Shown here: piece by piece, positions 1 through 8,879 of the stretch | Position numbering within the stretch: position 1 is the stretch's first letter | Layout of the letters: every line of letters starts with the position of its first letter | DNA from: Marinifilum sp. D737 | GTDB taxonomy: Bacteria > Bacteroidota > Bacteroidia > Bacteroidales > Marinifilaceae | Length of the DNA stretch: 64,000 bases | NCBI RefSeq assembly: GCF_026672275.1 | Contig: NZ_JANQCD010000025.1 | Location: 1 to 64,000, forward strand | Direction of reading: 5' to 3' | The notes under the pieces: model-generated | Told to the model about the DNA's origin: nothing | What the model saw: only the letters and a program-made list of their open reading frames with translations | Database searches by the model: none | Program-made: the position numbers and the translations under genes

Positions 1-2637
1 GAAATTTGTTTTGTCAGCATCAATACGAACTGTTGCAGGTTCATCTACTAGAACAGATAAATCAACATGTACATCATCTGTCGAAGTAGCACAATCTTTA
101 TACTCTTCTTTAAAACTAATCTGACATCTATAATCTCCTTCGTCATCCTGTTGTGGATTCAAGAAAATTAATTCATGTGTTTTGGTTCCTGCAAGTTCAC
201 CCGAAACATCTTCTATGTCAATATAATTTCCAGCTGCATCTTTTTTAGACCAGGAATAATTATACCAACTTGTGTCTCCATTCGAAACATCGATATTTTT
301 TTCTGTTCCCTGACAGAACTGGTACGTTTTTCCATTATTTGAATAGCTATAATTCGGTATTACTTTTGCAACAAATACAGCAGTAGCATCAACCGAAGGA
401 CCAAACGAAATACTATCGATAGCAAATGTAGACTGAACTCCAGAAGGATTTTTATTAACTAATTTAATCACTCCTATCTCATCCGTAGACTTAGGACGCC
501 ATACCGAAGTTACAGATTGCCATGCATTAGGATCGTTCATTGTAAAATTATCCTCAACAAGTTGATCATTTACAAAAACCTCTAAAGTTTGAGGATTATT
601 ATATTTTGGATCACTCACATTATAAACACTACGACCATAAACTCTTAAAATATATGTATATCCCTCAACAACATCTATGGGAATTGTTTCCAAAATTGTA
701 TCTCCAGCATTTTTAGAAATCGCCATAAACATATAATCATTATGAAGATCATTAAATTTAGGGGATTGAAATTTTGGATTTGCTTGTGTAGTTTCAAATA
801 CACGACAATATTCTCCAGGATTATTCAATTGGGCATAATCACCTTTCCCTGCATAGATATAATTTGAAATAGGTTCTTCACTAAAATCTCCATTTGTAAG
901 CTGATCTAAAGATGGATCTCTATATGATCCAACAACATAATATGATGTTTCTTCATCTGGAACATCTACAACTATTGATCTTGTATTTGAAAAAGGTTTA
1001 CTATTGATATCATTAACATACCATTCGAAGAAATCTGCAGAACCTTGTGCTGTTATTGTTATTTTTTCTTCATCAAAACTTTCACATAATACTCCTAAAT
1101 CTGTTTCAACATCTACATCCAAATCGGGTATAATCTTCGAAATTGCTTTAGTAAAACCTGAATAGTAACCTGCTGCACCTACCCAATCTGATTCAACAAT
1201 CCAAGCTACATTTATTGCTTTATTCGCAAAAAAGCGATAGTGCCCATTTAGATTTTCATTAAACTTATACATTTCCCACTCTTTGGAAGTTCCAATAGGT
1301 ATTGCTTTAGAATGATCAAGAGTTACTGCTTGCCCTCCATTTCTTGAATATCGCACTACGGCGTTATGCTGAGTTAATATCGTTATGACTCCGTTAACAT
1401 TTCTTGTATCATCTGCAAGCAAATGTGCTTTGGGCACTGTAACTTCTCGTATACCACTAGTTGACAATGGAGGTATAAAATTCATACCTACAGTCGGTCC
1501 TATTGTACTTCTACTGCCCGACAATGTTTGATATACGTAAATATCTTTATTAGAAGTAACATAAGCATAAATACCATTCTTATACGGGTCGTTTATAACA
1601 TGATAATCACCTTTATCTAAAGTAGCTACTAAAATATCATTCACACGAACTTCAGTATTATCATCTGTAGCTACAACAATAGGACGTTCTGTAGTATTAT
1701 TCCCCTGTCCCTTCATCAAAACATACTTCTTACCAAGTCTTTCAATTGGAACGATTTGATCAATACCCATATCTTGTCCATCCCTTGGTCCTGATGTCCA
1801 TGATCCAGTATTTACAACAATTGGCTTAGTAGAATTAACAGAAGTACCATTCATTCCATTCCTTTCAAACCAGTTTAGATTATAAAATTCCCAAAAATCA
1901 TGATCAACAGCAATTACATAACTCTCTCCTTTATCTAAATTAACAGATATCGTCTCATCAGATGAAATTGGTCTTAACTTAACTTGATCTCCTTCTAAAA
2001 TTGTATAATACCTACAGTTTATATTACCAAAAGTTATATCAGTATTATCCTCGGTAGCCATAACAGATATAAAATGACTCCTCCTATGTGTTGAATTATT
2101 TCTATCTGTATAAACATGACCGGTATAAAACTCGGTTCCATAGGCATAAGTACCTTTAGTAGTTAATGATCCCCCTTGCGCATAAGTTGAATGACGGATA
2201 TTGACAAAAAACGGGGCATCATTTGAGTAAAAACGATATCCCTGATCGGTTAATTTTTTATTCAATTCATTTACACCAATAACATTGTAAGGAAAGTCGT
2301 AGCTAGTTGGAGGCGTATAAGGTTTAGATATCGTACCTGAATTATTACCATTCGGAGTCTTAAATAAAAATTCGCCAGGCGTATCATTTGTAACACTAAT
2401 TGTTTTTATAAACTTCTTACCTTGATATACTTCAACAGTAATAGCATCAGAATTGGTAGACAATATTGCTTTATGTATTCCGATATCCTGAGTACTACTT
2501 GATCCATTATAAAACGGTGGCACATAATGCTCATAATCATACTGAGCAAATCCGGACAAAGGAATTGCCAATAGCATGAAAATTGAAATTGACTTTAATA
2601 CTTTTTGAAAACGAGTAAAAATCCTATCATTTCTCAT
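1..2637 (-). CDS. Large secreted IgGFc_binding-type surface protein (N-terminal part, cut by window edge)
   Basis: An open frame of 879 codons starts at the ATG complementary to 2635-2637 and runs without a stop off the left edge, so the C-terminus is not visible. The first ~32 residues form a signal peptide (basic start, hydrophobic ISIFMLLAIPL, then SGFAQ). Residues ~150-480 resemble the IgGFc_binding domain (for example DQIVPIERLGKKYVLMKGQG, then a VVATDDNTEVRV-like stretch). A short Ig-like segment (~510-570), a galactose-binding-like beta-sandwich (~575-720, starting LTNGDFSEEP) and another Ig/PKD-like segment (~750-860) follow. Such Bacteroidota proteins are usually exported and often end in a type IX secretion or gliding-associated tail, but that end lies outside the window. 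Adhesion is the inferred role. The ligand is unknown, and IgG binding should not be assumed. Confidence 0.85.
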   Translation of the reverse strand, partial: MRNDRIFTRFQKVLKSISIFMLLAIPLSGFAQYDYEHYVPPFYNGSSSTQDIGIHKAILSTNSDAITVEVYQGKKFIKTISVTNDTPGEFLFKTPNGNNSGTISKPYTPPTSYDFPYNVIGVNELNKKLTDQGYRFYSNDAPFFVNIRHSTYAQGGSLTTKGTYAYGTEFYTGHVYTDRNNSTHRRSHFISVMATEDNTDITFGNINCRYYTILEGDQVKLRPISSDETISVNLDKGESYVIAVDHDFWEFYNLNWFERNGMNGTSVNSTKPIVVNTGSWTSGPRDGQDMGIDQIVPIERLGKKYVLMKGQGNNTTERPIVVATDDNTEVRVNDILVATLDKGDYHVINDPYKNGIYAYVTSNKDIYVYQTLSGSRSTIGPTVGMNFIPPLSTSGIREVTVPKAHLLADDTRNVNGVITILTQHNAVVRYSRNGGQAVTLDHSKAIPIGTSKEWEMYKFNENLNGHYRFFANKAINVAWIVESDWVGAAGYYSGFTKAISKIIPDLDVDVETDLGVLCESFDEEKITITAQGSADFFEWYVNDINSKPFSNTRSIVVDVPDEETSYYVVGSYRDPSLDQLTNGDFSEEPISNYIYAGKGDYAQLNNPGEYCRVFETTQANPKFQSPKFNDLHNDYMFMAISKNAGDTILETIPIDVVEGYTYILRVYGRSVYNVSDPKYNNPQTLEVFVNDQLVEDNFTMNDPNAWQSVTSVWRPKSTDEIGVIKLVNKNPSGVQSTFAIDSISFGPSVDATAVFVAKVIPNYSYSNNGKTYQFCQGTEKNIDVSNGDTSWYNYSWSKKDAAGNYIDIEDVSGELAGTKTHELIFLNPQQDDEGDYRCQISFKEEYKDCATSTDDVHVDLSVLVDEPATVRIDADKTNF

Positions 2638-2962
2638 ATCTAAAGGTTCAAGGTTATAGTGGTTAAGTTTAAAAGATCTATTTGCAAATATCTCAAATCA
2701 CATCTTTCTATTATTTCGCATTAATCAACAATGTTATTTCAGCAAGTTAGAGTTAAAGCATTCAATACACCCATTAAATTATTGCATGGACACTTTAAAT
2801 TACTCCACAAATACACCTTTTAAACTGATGTAAGAGTTTATTTGTTACACATTTGTATAAATATTTAGTAAAGTTAATAAAAATTAAACAAGGGGTCAAA
2901 CTTAAAAAAAAACGGTCTCTCCAAGGAGAGACCGTTAGGCCTTATAAATATTGGGCTTGTAA
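2638..2962. other. Intergenic region between the surface protein and pepP
   Basis: AT-rich, with no convincing gene. It should hold the promoter of the leftward surface protein, but I see no exact TAnnTTTG box close to the start. The right part contains the pepP terminator (separate entry). A short open frame on the plus strand here runs through that terminator and into pepP antisense, so I do not regard it as a gene. Confidence 0.6.
2904..2936 (-). terminator. Intrinsic terminator of pepP
   Basis: AACGGTCTCTCC and GGAGAGACCGTT form a perfect stem around a tiny loop. On the minus strand this is followed by about nine T residues. It lies 27 bases beyond the pepP stop. Confidence 0.9.
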
Positions 2963-4348
2963 TTATTTCATGATGGCTTCTACCTCTTCAACTGAAATAG
3001 GAATTCTTTTACCAATTAATCTATTTCCATTTTCTGTTACAAGAACATCGTCTTCTAAGCGAATGCCACCAAAATCACGATACTCATTCACTTTATCGTA
3101 ATTAATGAATTCTGTATGTAAACCTTCGTTTTGGAACTTATCAATCAAAGCAGGAATAAAGTAGATGCCTGGTTCATTTGTCAAAACAAATCCTGGTTTT
3201 AATTCCTTACCCAAGCGTAAATAAGCTGTTCCGAACTGATCTATTCTTTGAACATCATCATCATAACCTACATAGTTTTCACCAAAATCTTCCATATCAT
3301 GAACATCTAAACCCATCATATGTCCTAAACCATGTGGCATAAATAAAGCATGAGCACCAGCCTTTACCGCTTCATCCACATCACCTTTCATCAATCCAAG
3401 TTTTTTCAATCCAGTTGCCAAAACCTTGCAAACCTCAAGATGAATGCTTTGATAGGTAACCCCTGGACGAATCAATTCATTTCCTTTGTTGATTCCTTCC
3501 AATACGATTTCATAAATCTCTCTTTGCTTTTGGCTAAACTTGCCACCTACAGGAAATGTTCTGGTATTATCCGAAGCGTAATGAGTATCTGTTTCAGCTC
3601 CACTATCAACCAATAACAAATCACCTGTTTTTAAAAGATTTCCATGTTCATGATTGTGAAGTGTTTCACCTCTTTTAGAAACAATAGCCGGGAATGACAA
3701 CAAACCTCCTGCTCGTAATGCGATCGCCTCACATTCGCCGGCAATTTCTCTTTCATAAACACCATCTTTTGCCATTTTCATAGCTGTAGTGTGAATTTCG
3801 TAACCAATTGCAGCTGCTCTTTCTAATTCTTTAATCTCGTATTCATCCTTAATTTCACGTAAAGCAACAACAGCTTTAATAAATTCCACTGAGGCATTCT
3901 CCTTAATAGCATCAAGAGGTGTTCCTAACATTTCGTGGATTAATATTTTATTCTCTGCTCGATAAACAGGTAAAAAGTGAATTTTACGACCTTCTTCCAC
4001 TGCTTTTGCAACAAAAGTTTTTAATTCGGCAAATGGAGCTGTATTCTCTAAACCAAACTCTGCAGCCTGATCCACAACACTTGGCTGAGGCCCCATCCAA
4101 ATGATATCATCAATATCTACATCATTACCAAAAACATAGTCTTTGTTGTTATCTATATCGAAAACACCTGCAAAACCTGGATGATCTATACCAAAAAAAT
4201 ATAAAAATGTACTATCCTGACGATAATGGTAAATATTACCAGCATAGTTCATTGGAGCGTCTGGATTACCAAGAACAATCGCAATTCCATCTTTCATTGA
4301 TGCACGCAATTTCTCGCGTCTGTTTATATAAACTTCTTTTGGAAACAT
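2963..4348 (-). CDS. pepP: Xaa-Pro aminopeptidase (M24B, aminopeptidase P)
   Basis: This 461-residue enzyme removes the N-terminal residue from peptides with proline at position 2. An AMP_N-type N-terminal domain occupies residues ~1-135 and the pita-bread M24 fold ~170-440. All five expected metal ligands are visible: D248 and D260 (VDSGAETDTHYASD), H343 (HGLGHMMG), E392 (TNEPGIY) and E432 (GIRLEDD). Length is normal for the family, there is no signal peptide, and it should be cytoplasmic, acting in peptide turnover. It stands alone, with its own terminator and a candidate promoter about 40 bases upstream. Confidence 0.95.
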   Translation of the reverse strand: MFPKEVYINRREKLRASMKDGIAIVLGNPDAPMNYAGNIYHYRQDSTFLYFFGIDHPGFAGVFDIDNNKDYVFGNDVDIDDIIWMGPQPSVVDQAAEFGLENTAPFAELKTFVAKAVEEGRKIHFLPVYRAENKILIHEMLGTPLDAIKENASVEFIKAVVALREIKDEYEIKELERAAAIGYEIHTTAMKMAKDGVYEREIAGECEAIALRAGGLLSFPAIVSKRGETLHNHEHGNLLKTGDLLLVDSGAETDTHYASDNTRTFPVGGKFSQKQREIYEIVLEGINKGNELIRPGVTYQSIHLEVCKVLATGLKKLGLMKGDVDEAVKAGAHALFMPHGLGHMMGLDVHDMEDFGENYVGYDDDVQRIDQFGTAYLRLGKELKPGFVLTNEPGIYFIPALIDKFQNEGLHTEFINYDKVNEYRDFGGIRLEDDVLVTENGNRLIGKRIPISVEEVEAIMK

Positions 4349-4384
4349 GTTAATAGTATTTAAATTTTAAGATTTTGTAAGATA

Positions 4385-4392
4385 CAAAAATA
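4385..4392 (-). promoter_or_regulatory. Candidate -7 box for pepP
   Basis: TATTTTTG on the minus strand matches the Bacteroidota -7 consensus TAnnTTTG, 36 bases upstream of the pepP ATG. No clear TTG -33 element is visible, so this is only a candidate. Confidence 0.45.
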
Positions 4393-4438
4393 GCTTGCTT
4401 TTAAATTCTTTTTTATGTCATTTATCAGTTTAATCCAT

Positions 4439-4467
4439 AAAAAAAGGCCTCCAAAACGGAAGCCTTT
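4439..4467 (-). terminator. Intrinsic terminator of the Lrp/AsnC gene
   Basis: AAAGGCCTCC and GGAAGCCTTT form a 10-bp stem with one mismatch. Seven T residues follow on the minus strand, just beyond the regulator's stop. Confidence 0.85.
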
Positions 4468-4486
4468 AAATTTTGATATCAGTTTA

Positions 4487-4942
4487 TTATAACTTTATTT
4501 CTCTATCTACGGTTTGATCTAAAGAAATTAGAGTTTCCGTTTTGGATACTCCATCAATATTTTGAAGCGTATTTATTAACACATCCATAAGGTGTTGGTT
4601 ATCTCTACACAACATCTTTACCAAAAATGTATAATTACCTGTAGTAAAATGACATTCCACAATTTCTGGTATTGCCTCAATGCTATCAACAACCATTTTA
4701 TATTGATGCGCATGATCTAAAATTATACCTACAAATGCACAAACTTCGTAGCCTAAAGCTCGAGGTTTCACAATAAAACGCGATCCATCAATAATGCCAG
4801 CGTCTTCAAGTTTTTTTACACGCTGATGAATTGCTGCTCCCGAAATTCCACATTCTCTGGCAATTTCCAGAAAAGGTATACGTGCGTTTTTGATCAAATA
4901 AGACAATATCTTCTGATCTACTTCATCAATTTGAATCTTCAT
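4487..4942 (-). CDS. Lrp/AsnC-family transcriptional regulator
   Basis: The 151 residues match the usual family length. Residues ~5-60 form an AsnC-type helix-turn-helix (DEVDQKILSYLIKNARIPF, then ISGAAIHQRVKKLEDAGII). Residues ~65-145 form the RAM/AsnC effector domain (FVGIILDHAHQYKMVVDSIE, then CHFTTGNYTFLVKM). Family members assemble as octamers and usually sense amino acids. The ligand and targets here are unknown. It is divergent from cobQ across a 315-base gap, so it could act on cobQ, but nothing in the sequence proves that. Confidence 0.92.
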   Translation of the reverse strand: MKIQIDEVDQKILSYLIKNARIPFLEIARECGISGAAIHQRVKKLEDAGIIDGSRFIVKPRALGYEVCAFVGIILDHAHQYKMVVDSIEAIPEIVECHFTTGNYTFLVKMLCRDNQHLMDVLINTLQNIDGVSKTETLISLDQTVDREIKL

Positions 4943-5257
4943 GTTCTAACAATTAGGGTCAATCTAAATGGCTTATAATCATTATCCATTAGATGAATTC
5001 TATACAATTAACTTGCAAGCATCTTACAAATCATTACAATAATAGCAAAATTAATAATAATTTATAACCATATAAAATCTATTCACCTTTGATTACAAAT
5101 TTAGAATGATTAAACTCTACATGATTTTAAATCAAGAGCATCAAAATTTGACAACAGGTAATTTCCAATAGAATGTTTAAAAACCAATTCAACTCACCAA
5201 TAAAAAGTTATTTTTGCCAAAAACTAGGGTAATAAGATTGATCTTAAGATTTTAAAC
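4943..5257. other. Divergent intergenic region, Lrp regulator / cobQ
   Basis: AT-rich control region for two divergent genes. I looked for a cobalamin riboswitch because cobQ follows, but found neither a B12-box-like sequence nor the multi-arm GC-rich structure. A -7 box for cobQ is listed separately. Confidence 0.55.
5209..5216 (+). promoter_or_regulatory. Candidate -7 box for cobQ
   Basis: TATTTTTG matches TAnnTTTG and lies 41 bases before the cobQ ATG. The -33 region has no good TTG. Confidence 0.45.
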
Positions 5258-6730
5258 ATGAGAAAACTAAAACCTGTAATGTTCGTTGGAACAGGATCTG
5301 ATGTAGGAAAAAGTATTGTAAATACCGGATTCTGTAGAATTCTAAAACAAGATGGATACAATCCGGCTCCATACAAAGCACAAAACATGTCATTAAACTC
5401 TTATGCTACACCCGAAGGGTTTGAAATAGGAAGAGCTCAGGCGGTTCAGGCAGAAGCATGTGGCATCGATTGTCATACTGATATGAACCCCATTCTTTTA
5501 AAACCAACAAATGACAAAAGTTCTCAGGTAGTTTTAAACGGAAAGCCTGTTGGCACACAAAGTGCATATGATTATTTCATGGGAAATAATAAATCTGCTT
5601 TGTTTGAGGAGGCCAAATCTGCATTTCATCGATTAGAAAAAAGGTTCAATCCAATAGTTTTGGAAGGAGCAGGAAGTATTTCGGAATTGAACCTTAAATC
5701 CAGAGACATTACCAATATGAAAATGGCAATGGAGACTGATTCGGTTACTTACCTTATTGCTGACATTGACAAAGGTGGTGTTTTTGCCAGTGTTTACGGC
5801 AGCATTGCTCTTTTGGATGAAAATGAACGAAATCAAATCAAAGGAATTCTTATCAACAAGTTTCGTGGAGACATCAAGCTTTTTGAAGAAGGAAAAAAAA
5901 TAATTGAGGACCTTACAGGCAAACCTGTAATTGGAGTCCTTCCCTACTTTAGAGATATCCATATCGAAGAAGAAGATTCTGTAAGTTTAGAAAAGAAGTT
6001 TAACAATGCACAAGAAGGAAAAATCAATTGTGCAGTTATCCTACTTCCCAGAATGGCGAACTTTACCGATTTTTCAGTGCTTGAACATGATCCCAGAGTG
6101 CATTTGTACTATACCAATAATATTCAAGAAATTGAGAATGCTGACATTGTTATTATTCCTGGAAGCAAAAACACAATTTCTGATTTACAAGAGTTAAAAA
6201 ACAATGGTGTAGCCAAATCCATAATTAATGCGCGCAAAAATGGCAAAAAAGTAATTGGCATTTGCGGGGGATACCAAATGATGGGAAGTATAATCTCTGA
6301 TCCTAAAGGCATCGAAGGTAATATCAAACAAATTAGTGGACTTGGATTATTGCCAATTGAAACAGTAATTACAGAAGAAAAATTAACTGAGCAATGTGAA
6401 TTTGTATTTAAAAATTATACAGATATCTGTGAAGGTTATGAGATTCACATGGGACAGAGCAAATCACTAGTTCAAGGTAATAGTTTGAATAGATTATCGA
6501 ACGGCAAACGAGAAGGATATATTTTAGATGATAATTGTTGGGGCTCTTACATTCACGGAATTTTAGACAATCCCATTGTTATCAATGATTTATTATCAGG
6601 TTTTGAAGCGATTTCCGATGATGAATTCAATTATAAAAAGTTCAAAGAAGAACAGTACGATAAATTAGCCGATGTAATTCGCGAGAGTGTTGACATGAAG
6701 CTATTTTACCAACATTTATCGCAAGAGTAA
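5258..6730 (+). CDS. cobQ: Cobyric acid synthase (CobQ/CbiP)
   Basis: This 490-residue glutamine-dependent amidotransferase amidates side-chain carboxylates of adenosylcobyrinate diamide, giving adenosylcobyric acid. The N-terminus is a dethiobiotin-synthetase-like P-loop domain (MFVGTGSDVGKS, then PYKAQNMSLNSYATPEG). The C-terminus is a GATase_3 domain with the nucleophile in GICGGYQMMG (C336) and the matching histidine in IHGILDN (H433). Length is typical. It leads a two-gene unit, with the next ATG three bases after the stop. No other early corrin genes are near, which fits salvage or a split pathway. Confidence 0.95.
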   Translation: MRKLKPVMFVGTGSDVGKSIVNTGFCRILKQDGYNPAPYKAQNMSLNSYATPEGFEIGRAQAVQAEACGIDCHTDMNPILLKPTNDKSSQVVLNGKPVGTQSAYDYFMGNNKSALFEEAKSAFHRLEKRFNPIVLEGAGSISELNLKSRDITNMKMAMETDSVTYLIADIDKGGVFASVYGSIALLDENERNQIKGILINKFRGDIKLFEEGKKIIEDLTGKPVIGVLPYFRDIHIEEEDSVSLEKKFNNAQEGKINCAVILLPRMANFTDFSVLEHDPRVHLYYTNNIQEIENADIVIIPGSKNTISDLQELKNNGVAKSIINARKNGKKVIGICGGYQMMGSIISDPKGIEGNIKQISGLGLLPIETVITEEKLTEQCEFVFKNYTDICEGYEIHMGQSKSLVQGNSLNRLSNGKREGYILDDNCWGSYIHGILDNPIVINDLLSGFEAISDDEFNYKKFKEEQYDKLADVIRESVDMKLFYQHLSQE

Positions 6731-6733
6731 AAT

Positions 6734-7276
6734 ATGGAAGTAAATAACAGATATATAATTACCGGTGGCCCAGGCTCTGGTAAATCAAGTCTTTTAAACG
6801 CATTAATTGATAAAGAATATAAAGGCTTTGAAGAGATATCACGTATTGTTATTCGGGAACAACACGAAATAAATGGTGATAAACTTCCGTGGAAAAACCT
6901 TTCTGCTTTTGCTGAAATCTGTTTTGAAAGAATGAGTAAACAATTGAGAGATTGTAACTCAACAAATTATTGTTTTTACGACAGAGGTATTCCTGATATC
7001 ATTGCATATGTGCGTCGCGGTGGTCTGAAAGTTCCAGAAAAATACTATGAAAAAAGCAATCAGTACAATCCAGTTGTATTTATTGCTCCACCTTGGCAAG
7101 AGATATTTATAAACGACGCCGAACGCCCTGAATCCTTTGATGATTCAATGGAAATCTATCAATTTTTAAAAGAAACCTACAATGAACTTGGCTTTCAAAC
7201 TATTGAACTACCGAAAGTTTCCATTAAAGAACGAGTAAAATTTATTGAAAATCACTTATCAGCTTGCAAAGACTGA
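6734..7276 (+). CDS. P-loop NTPase (AAA_28/NadR-kinase-like)
   Basis: A 180-residue ATP-binding protein with a Walker A motif at the very N-terminus (ITGGPGSGKSS) and a DRG element (CFYDRGIPDIIAYVRRGG) typical of AAA_28 ATPases and small-molecule kinases. The C-terminal half (APPWQEIFINDAERPESFDD) matches AAA_28 proteins. It follows cobQ by three bases and is probably co-transcribed with it. Co-transcription suggests, but does not show, a cobamide-related kinase role. It does not look like CobU (no GGARSGKS motif). Its last 25 bases overlap the 3' end of the convergent cbiZ gene. Confidence 0.8.
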   Translation: MEVNNRYIITGGPGSGKSSLLNALIDKEYKGFEEISRIVIREQHEINGDKLPWKNLSAFAEICFERMSKQLRDCNSTNYCFYDRGIPDIIAYVRRGGLKVPEKYYEKSNQYNPVVFIAPPWQEIFINDAERPESFDDSMEIYQFLKETYNELGFQTIELPKVSIKERVKFIENHLSACKD

Positions 7277-7920
7277 GTTACCCCTTCGATTACAGCCTTA
7301 GCCAATAACTCTCCAAACAAAACATGTTTGCCGCAATAAACAACTTCGGGACCATCTCCACAAGCAATTGCTGCTGAGTCGGTTCCTGTGCCTGTTGCTA
7401 TATTATTAGAAACCCGGCTTTTAATGTTCAAATCTTGCATACACGCAGCTTTGGCTTCCGCAACCATCATCAAGCATTCGACCATAGCTGCATCCGATAA
7501 ACTAGCATTAGTTAGGATTAATATATTAATGGTACCTACCTTCTCACACTCCTCATTCATGAACTTGTAATCAGCTGGATCACCAGCTCTTCTTGCATTT
7601 GAAACCCCCGCAGTTACCAATACATCAATCCAAACTCCCTGTTCTTCAATGTGAACTTTGCGAAAAGTTTTCATTATAGCAGCAGTCATCATACCAACAC
7701 AAACACCCTCCCATGAATTTGTTTCAACCATCCTGGCAAGGCTTACTTGTGGCTTTTCAAATTCAGTTCTCTCACCATTAAAATTTGCATCCACCTTTGT
7801 ATTCAGAAAATGCTTTGCATTTTGAAATCCTCCATTTAAAATTGCAGAACTAAGTATTTTAGTCGGCGTATCAAATTCTACATGAAGAAATTGATGGTTA
7901 TGCTCTATATTGTATTTCAT
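7252..7920 (-). CDS. cbiZ: Adenosylcobinamide amidohydrolase (CbiZ)
   Basis: The 222 residues resemble CbiZ, which hydrolyses the aminopropanol amide of adenosylcobinamide (and of pseudocobalamin in some bacteria) to adenosylcobyric acid. The most telling segment is VLVTAGVSNARRAGDPAD. Conserved glycine-rich stretches (NNIATGTGTDSAAIACGDG) near the C-terminus also fit. The product feeds back into nucleotide-loop assembly, so beside cobQ it points to cobamide salvage or remodelling. It ends inside the tail of the convergent NTPase gene and lies two bases downstream of the dus gene, so those two probably form one leftward transcript. Confidence 0.9.
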   Translation of the reverse strand: MKYNIEHNHQFLHVEFDTPTKILSSAILNGGFQNAKHFLNTKVDANFNGERTEFEKPQVSLARMVETNSWEGVCVGMMTAAIMKTFRKVHIEEQGVWIDVLVTAGVSNARRAGDPADYKFMNEECEKVGTINILILTNASLSDAAMVECLMMVAEAKAACMQDLNIKSRVSNNIATGTGTDSAAIACGDGPEVVYCGKHVLFGELLAKAVIEGVTQSLQADK

Positions 7921-7922
7921 CC

Positions 7923-8870
7923 TTAATCTAATTTCAGTCGTTGCGAAAAAGCAAATTCAACCGCTTGCTCATACTTCTTTATTCCTGCCGATTTCTTAAT
8001 TGCTTTGAAAACTTTTTTATCATTTTCGAAATGCGACGAAAAATACTCCCAAAATGGCTTCATTTTTTGCATGATTTGAGAATCTCCTTGCAAATACGAA
8101 GCGTACAATTTAAAAATATCATTATGGATATTTTTAAGTTGATTTCTTCTCTCATCAGAATCAGGCAAGGCAATTCCTTTTATTTTGTGTGGCAACCAAT
8201 AATCTTTCAGCAAACCACGCCCTATCATTACATGTTGCAAGTTTGGAAATAAGCTTTTAATCTTATCAAAATCCTCTTTACAACAAATATCTCCATTGTA
8301 CCCAAGGTAAGTTTCATACTTCTCATACAAATCATTAAACCGATTTAAGTTTACCTTGCCTTTATAAAGTTGTTTTCCGATTCTTGGATGAAGTATTACT
8401 TCTGAAACATGATAGTCTTTTAGGATGGGAAGTATTGAATCAACTTCAGAATCATCGATTAAGCCCAATCGCAACTTTACCGATAACTCTAATTTATTAT
8501 GAAATGCCGTTTTTAAAATTTCTTTTACTTTATCAGGATTTGGCAACAATCCCGATCCTTTTCCTTTTTTTGTTACCATTGGATATGGACATCCCATATT
8601 CCAATTCATTTTGCTATAAGCTAATTCTGAAAAGTACGCCTCAAAAAAACTTAACTCTTCGGAACTCCCACATAAAAACTGTGGAATCAAATCAGTACAC
8701 CTATCTTTGTAGGGTTCAACCTCTCTTTTATGGGCAGTCTTTAGGATACCATCATTCTGTAAAACGAGAAAAGGAGTATAGAACTCATCTATACCCCCAA
8801 TATTCTTTTGATAGGCTTGTCTAAAAACCCAATCGGTATATCCTTGTAAAGGAGCGAGCGAAATTTTCAT
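7923..8870 (-). CDS. tRNA-dihydrouridine synthase (Dus family)
   Basis: This 315-residue flavoenzyme reduces uridine to dihydrouridine in tRNA D-loops. The N-terminus shows the FMN-binding start (ISLAPLQGYTDWVFR). The catalytic cysteine lies in NWNMGCPYPMVTKKGKGSGL, and LKLRLG-like, HPRIGKQLYKGKVN and IGRGLL elements follow in family order. Length is normal. Which uridine it modifies cannot be told from sequence. It lies between the TetR-like gene (9-base gap) and cbiZ (2-base gap), which suggests one leftward operon. Confidence 0.92.
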   Translation of the reverse strand: MKISLAPLQGYTDWVFRQAYQKNIGGIDEFYTPFLVLQNDGILKTAHKREVEPYKDRCTDLIPQFLCGSSEELSFFEAYFSELAYSKMNWNMGCPYPMVTKKGKGSGLLPNPDKVKEILKTAFHNKLELSVKLRLGLIDDSEVDSILPILKDYHVSEVILHPRIGKQLYKGKVNLNRFNDLYEKYETYLGYNGDICCKEDFDKIKSLFPNLQHVMIGRGLLKDYWLPHKIKGIALPDSDERRNQLKNIHNDIFKLYASYLQGDSQIMQKMKPFWEYFSSHFENDKKVFKAIKKSAGIKKYEQAVEFAFSQRLKLD

Positions 8871-8879
8871 AAAACCTCT

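Noticed and set aside
4943-5257. Cobalamin riboswitch upstream of cobQ
   Set aside because: No B12-box-like sequence or suitable multi-stem structure is visible.
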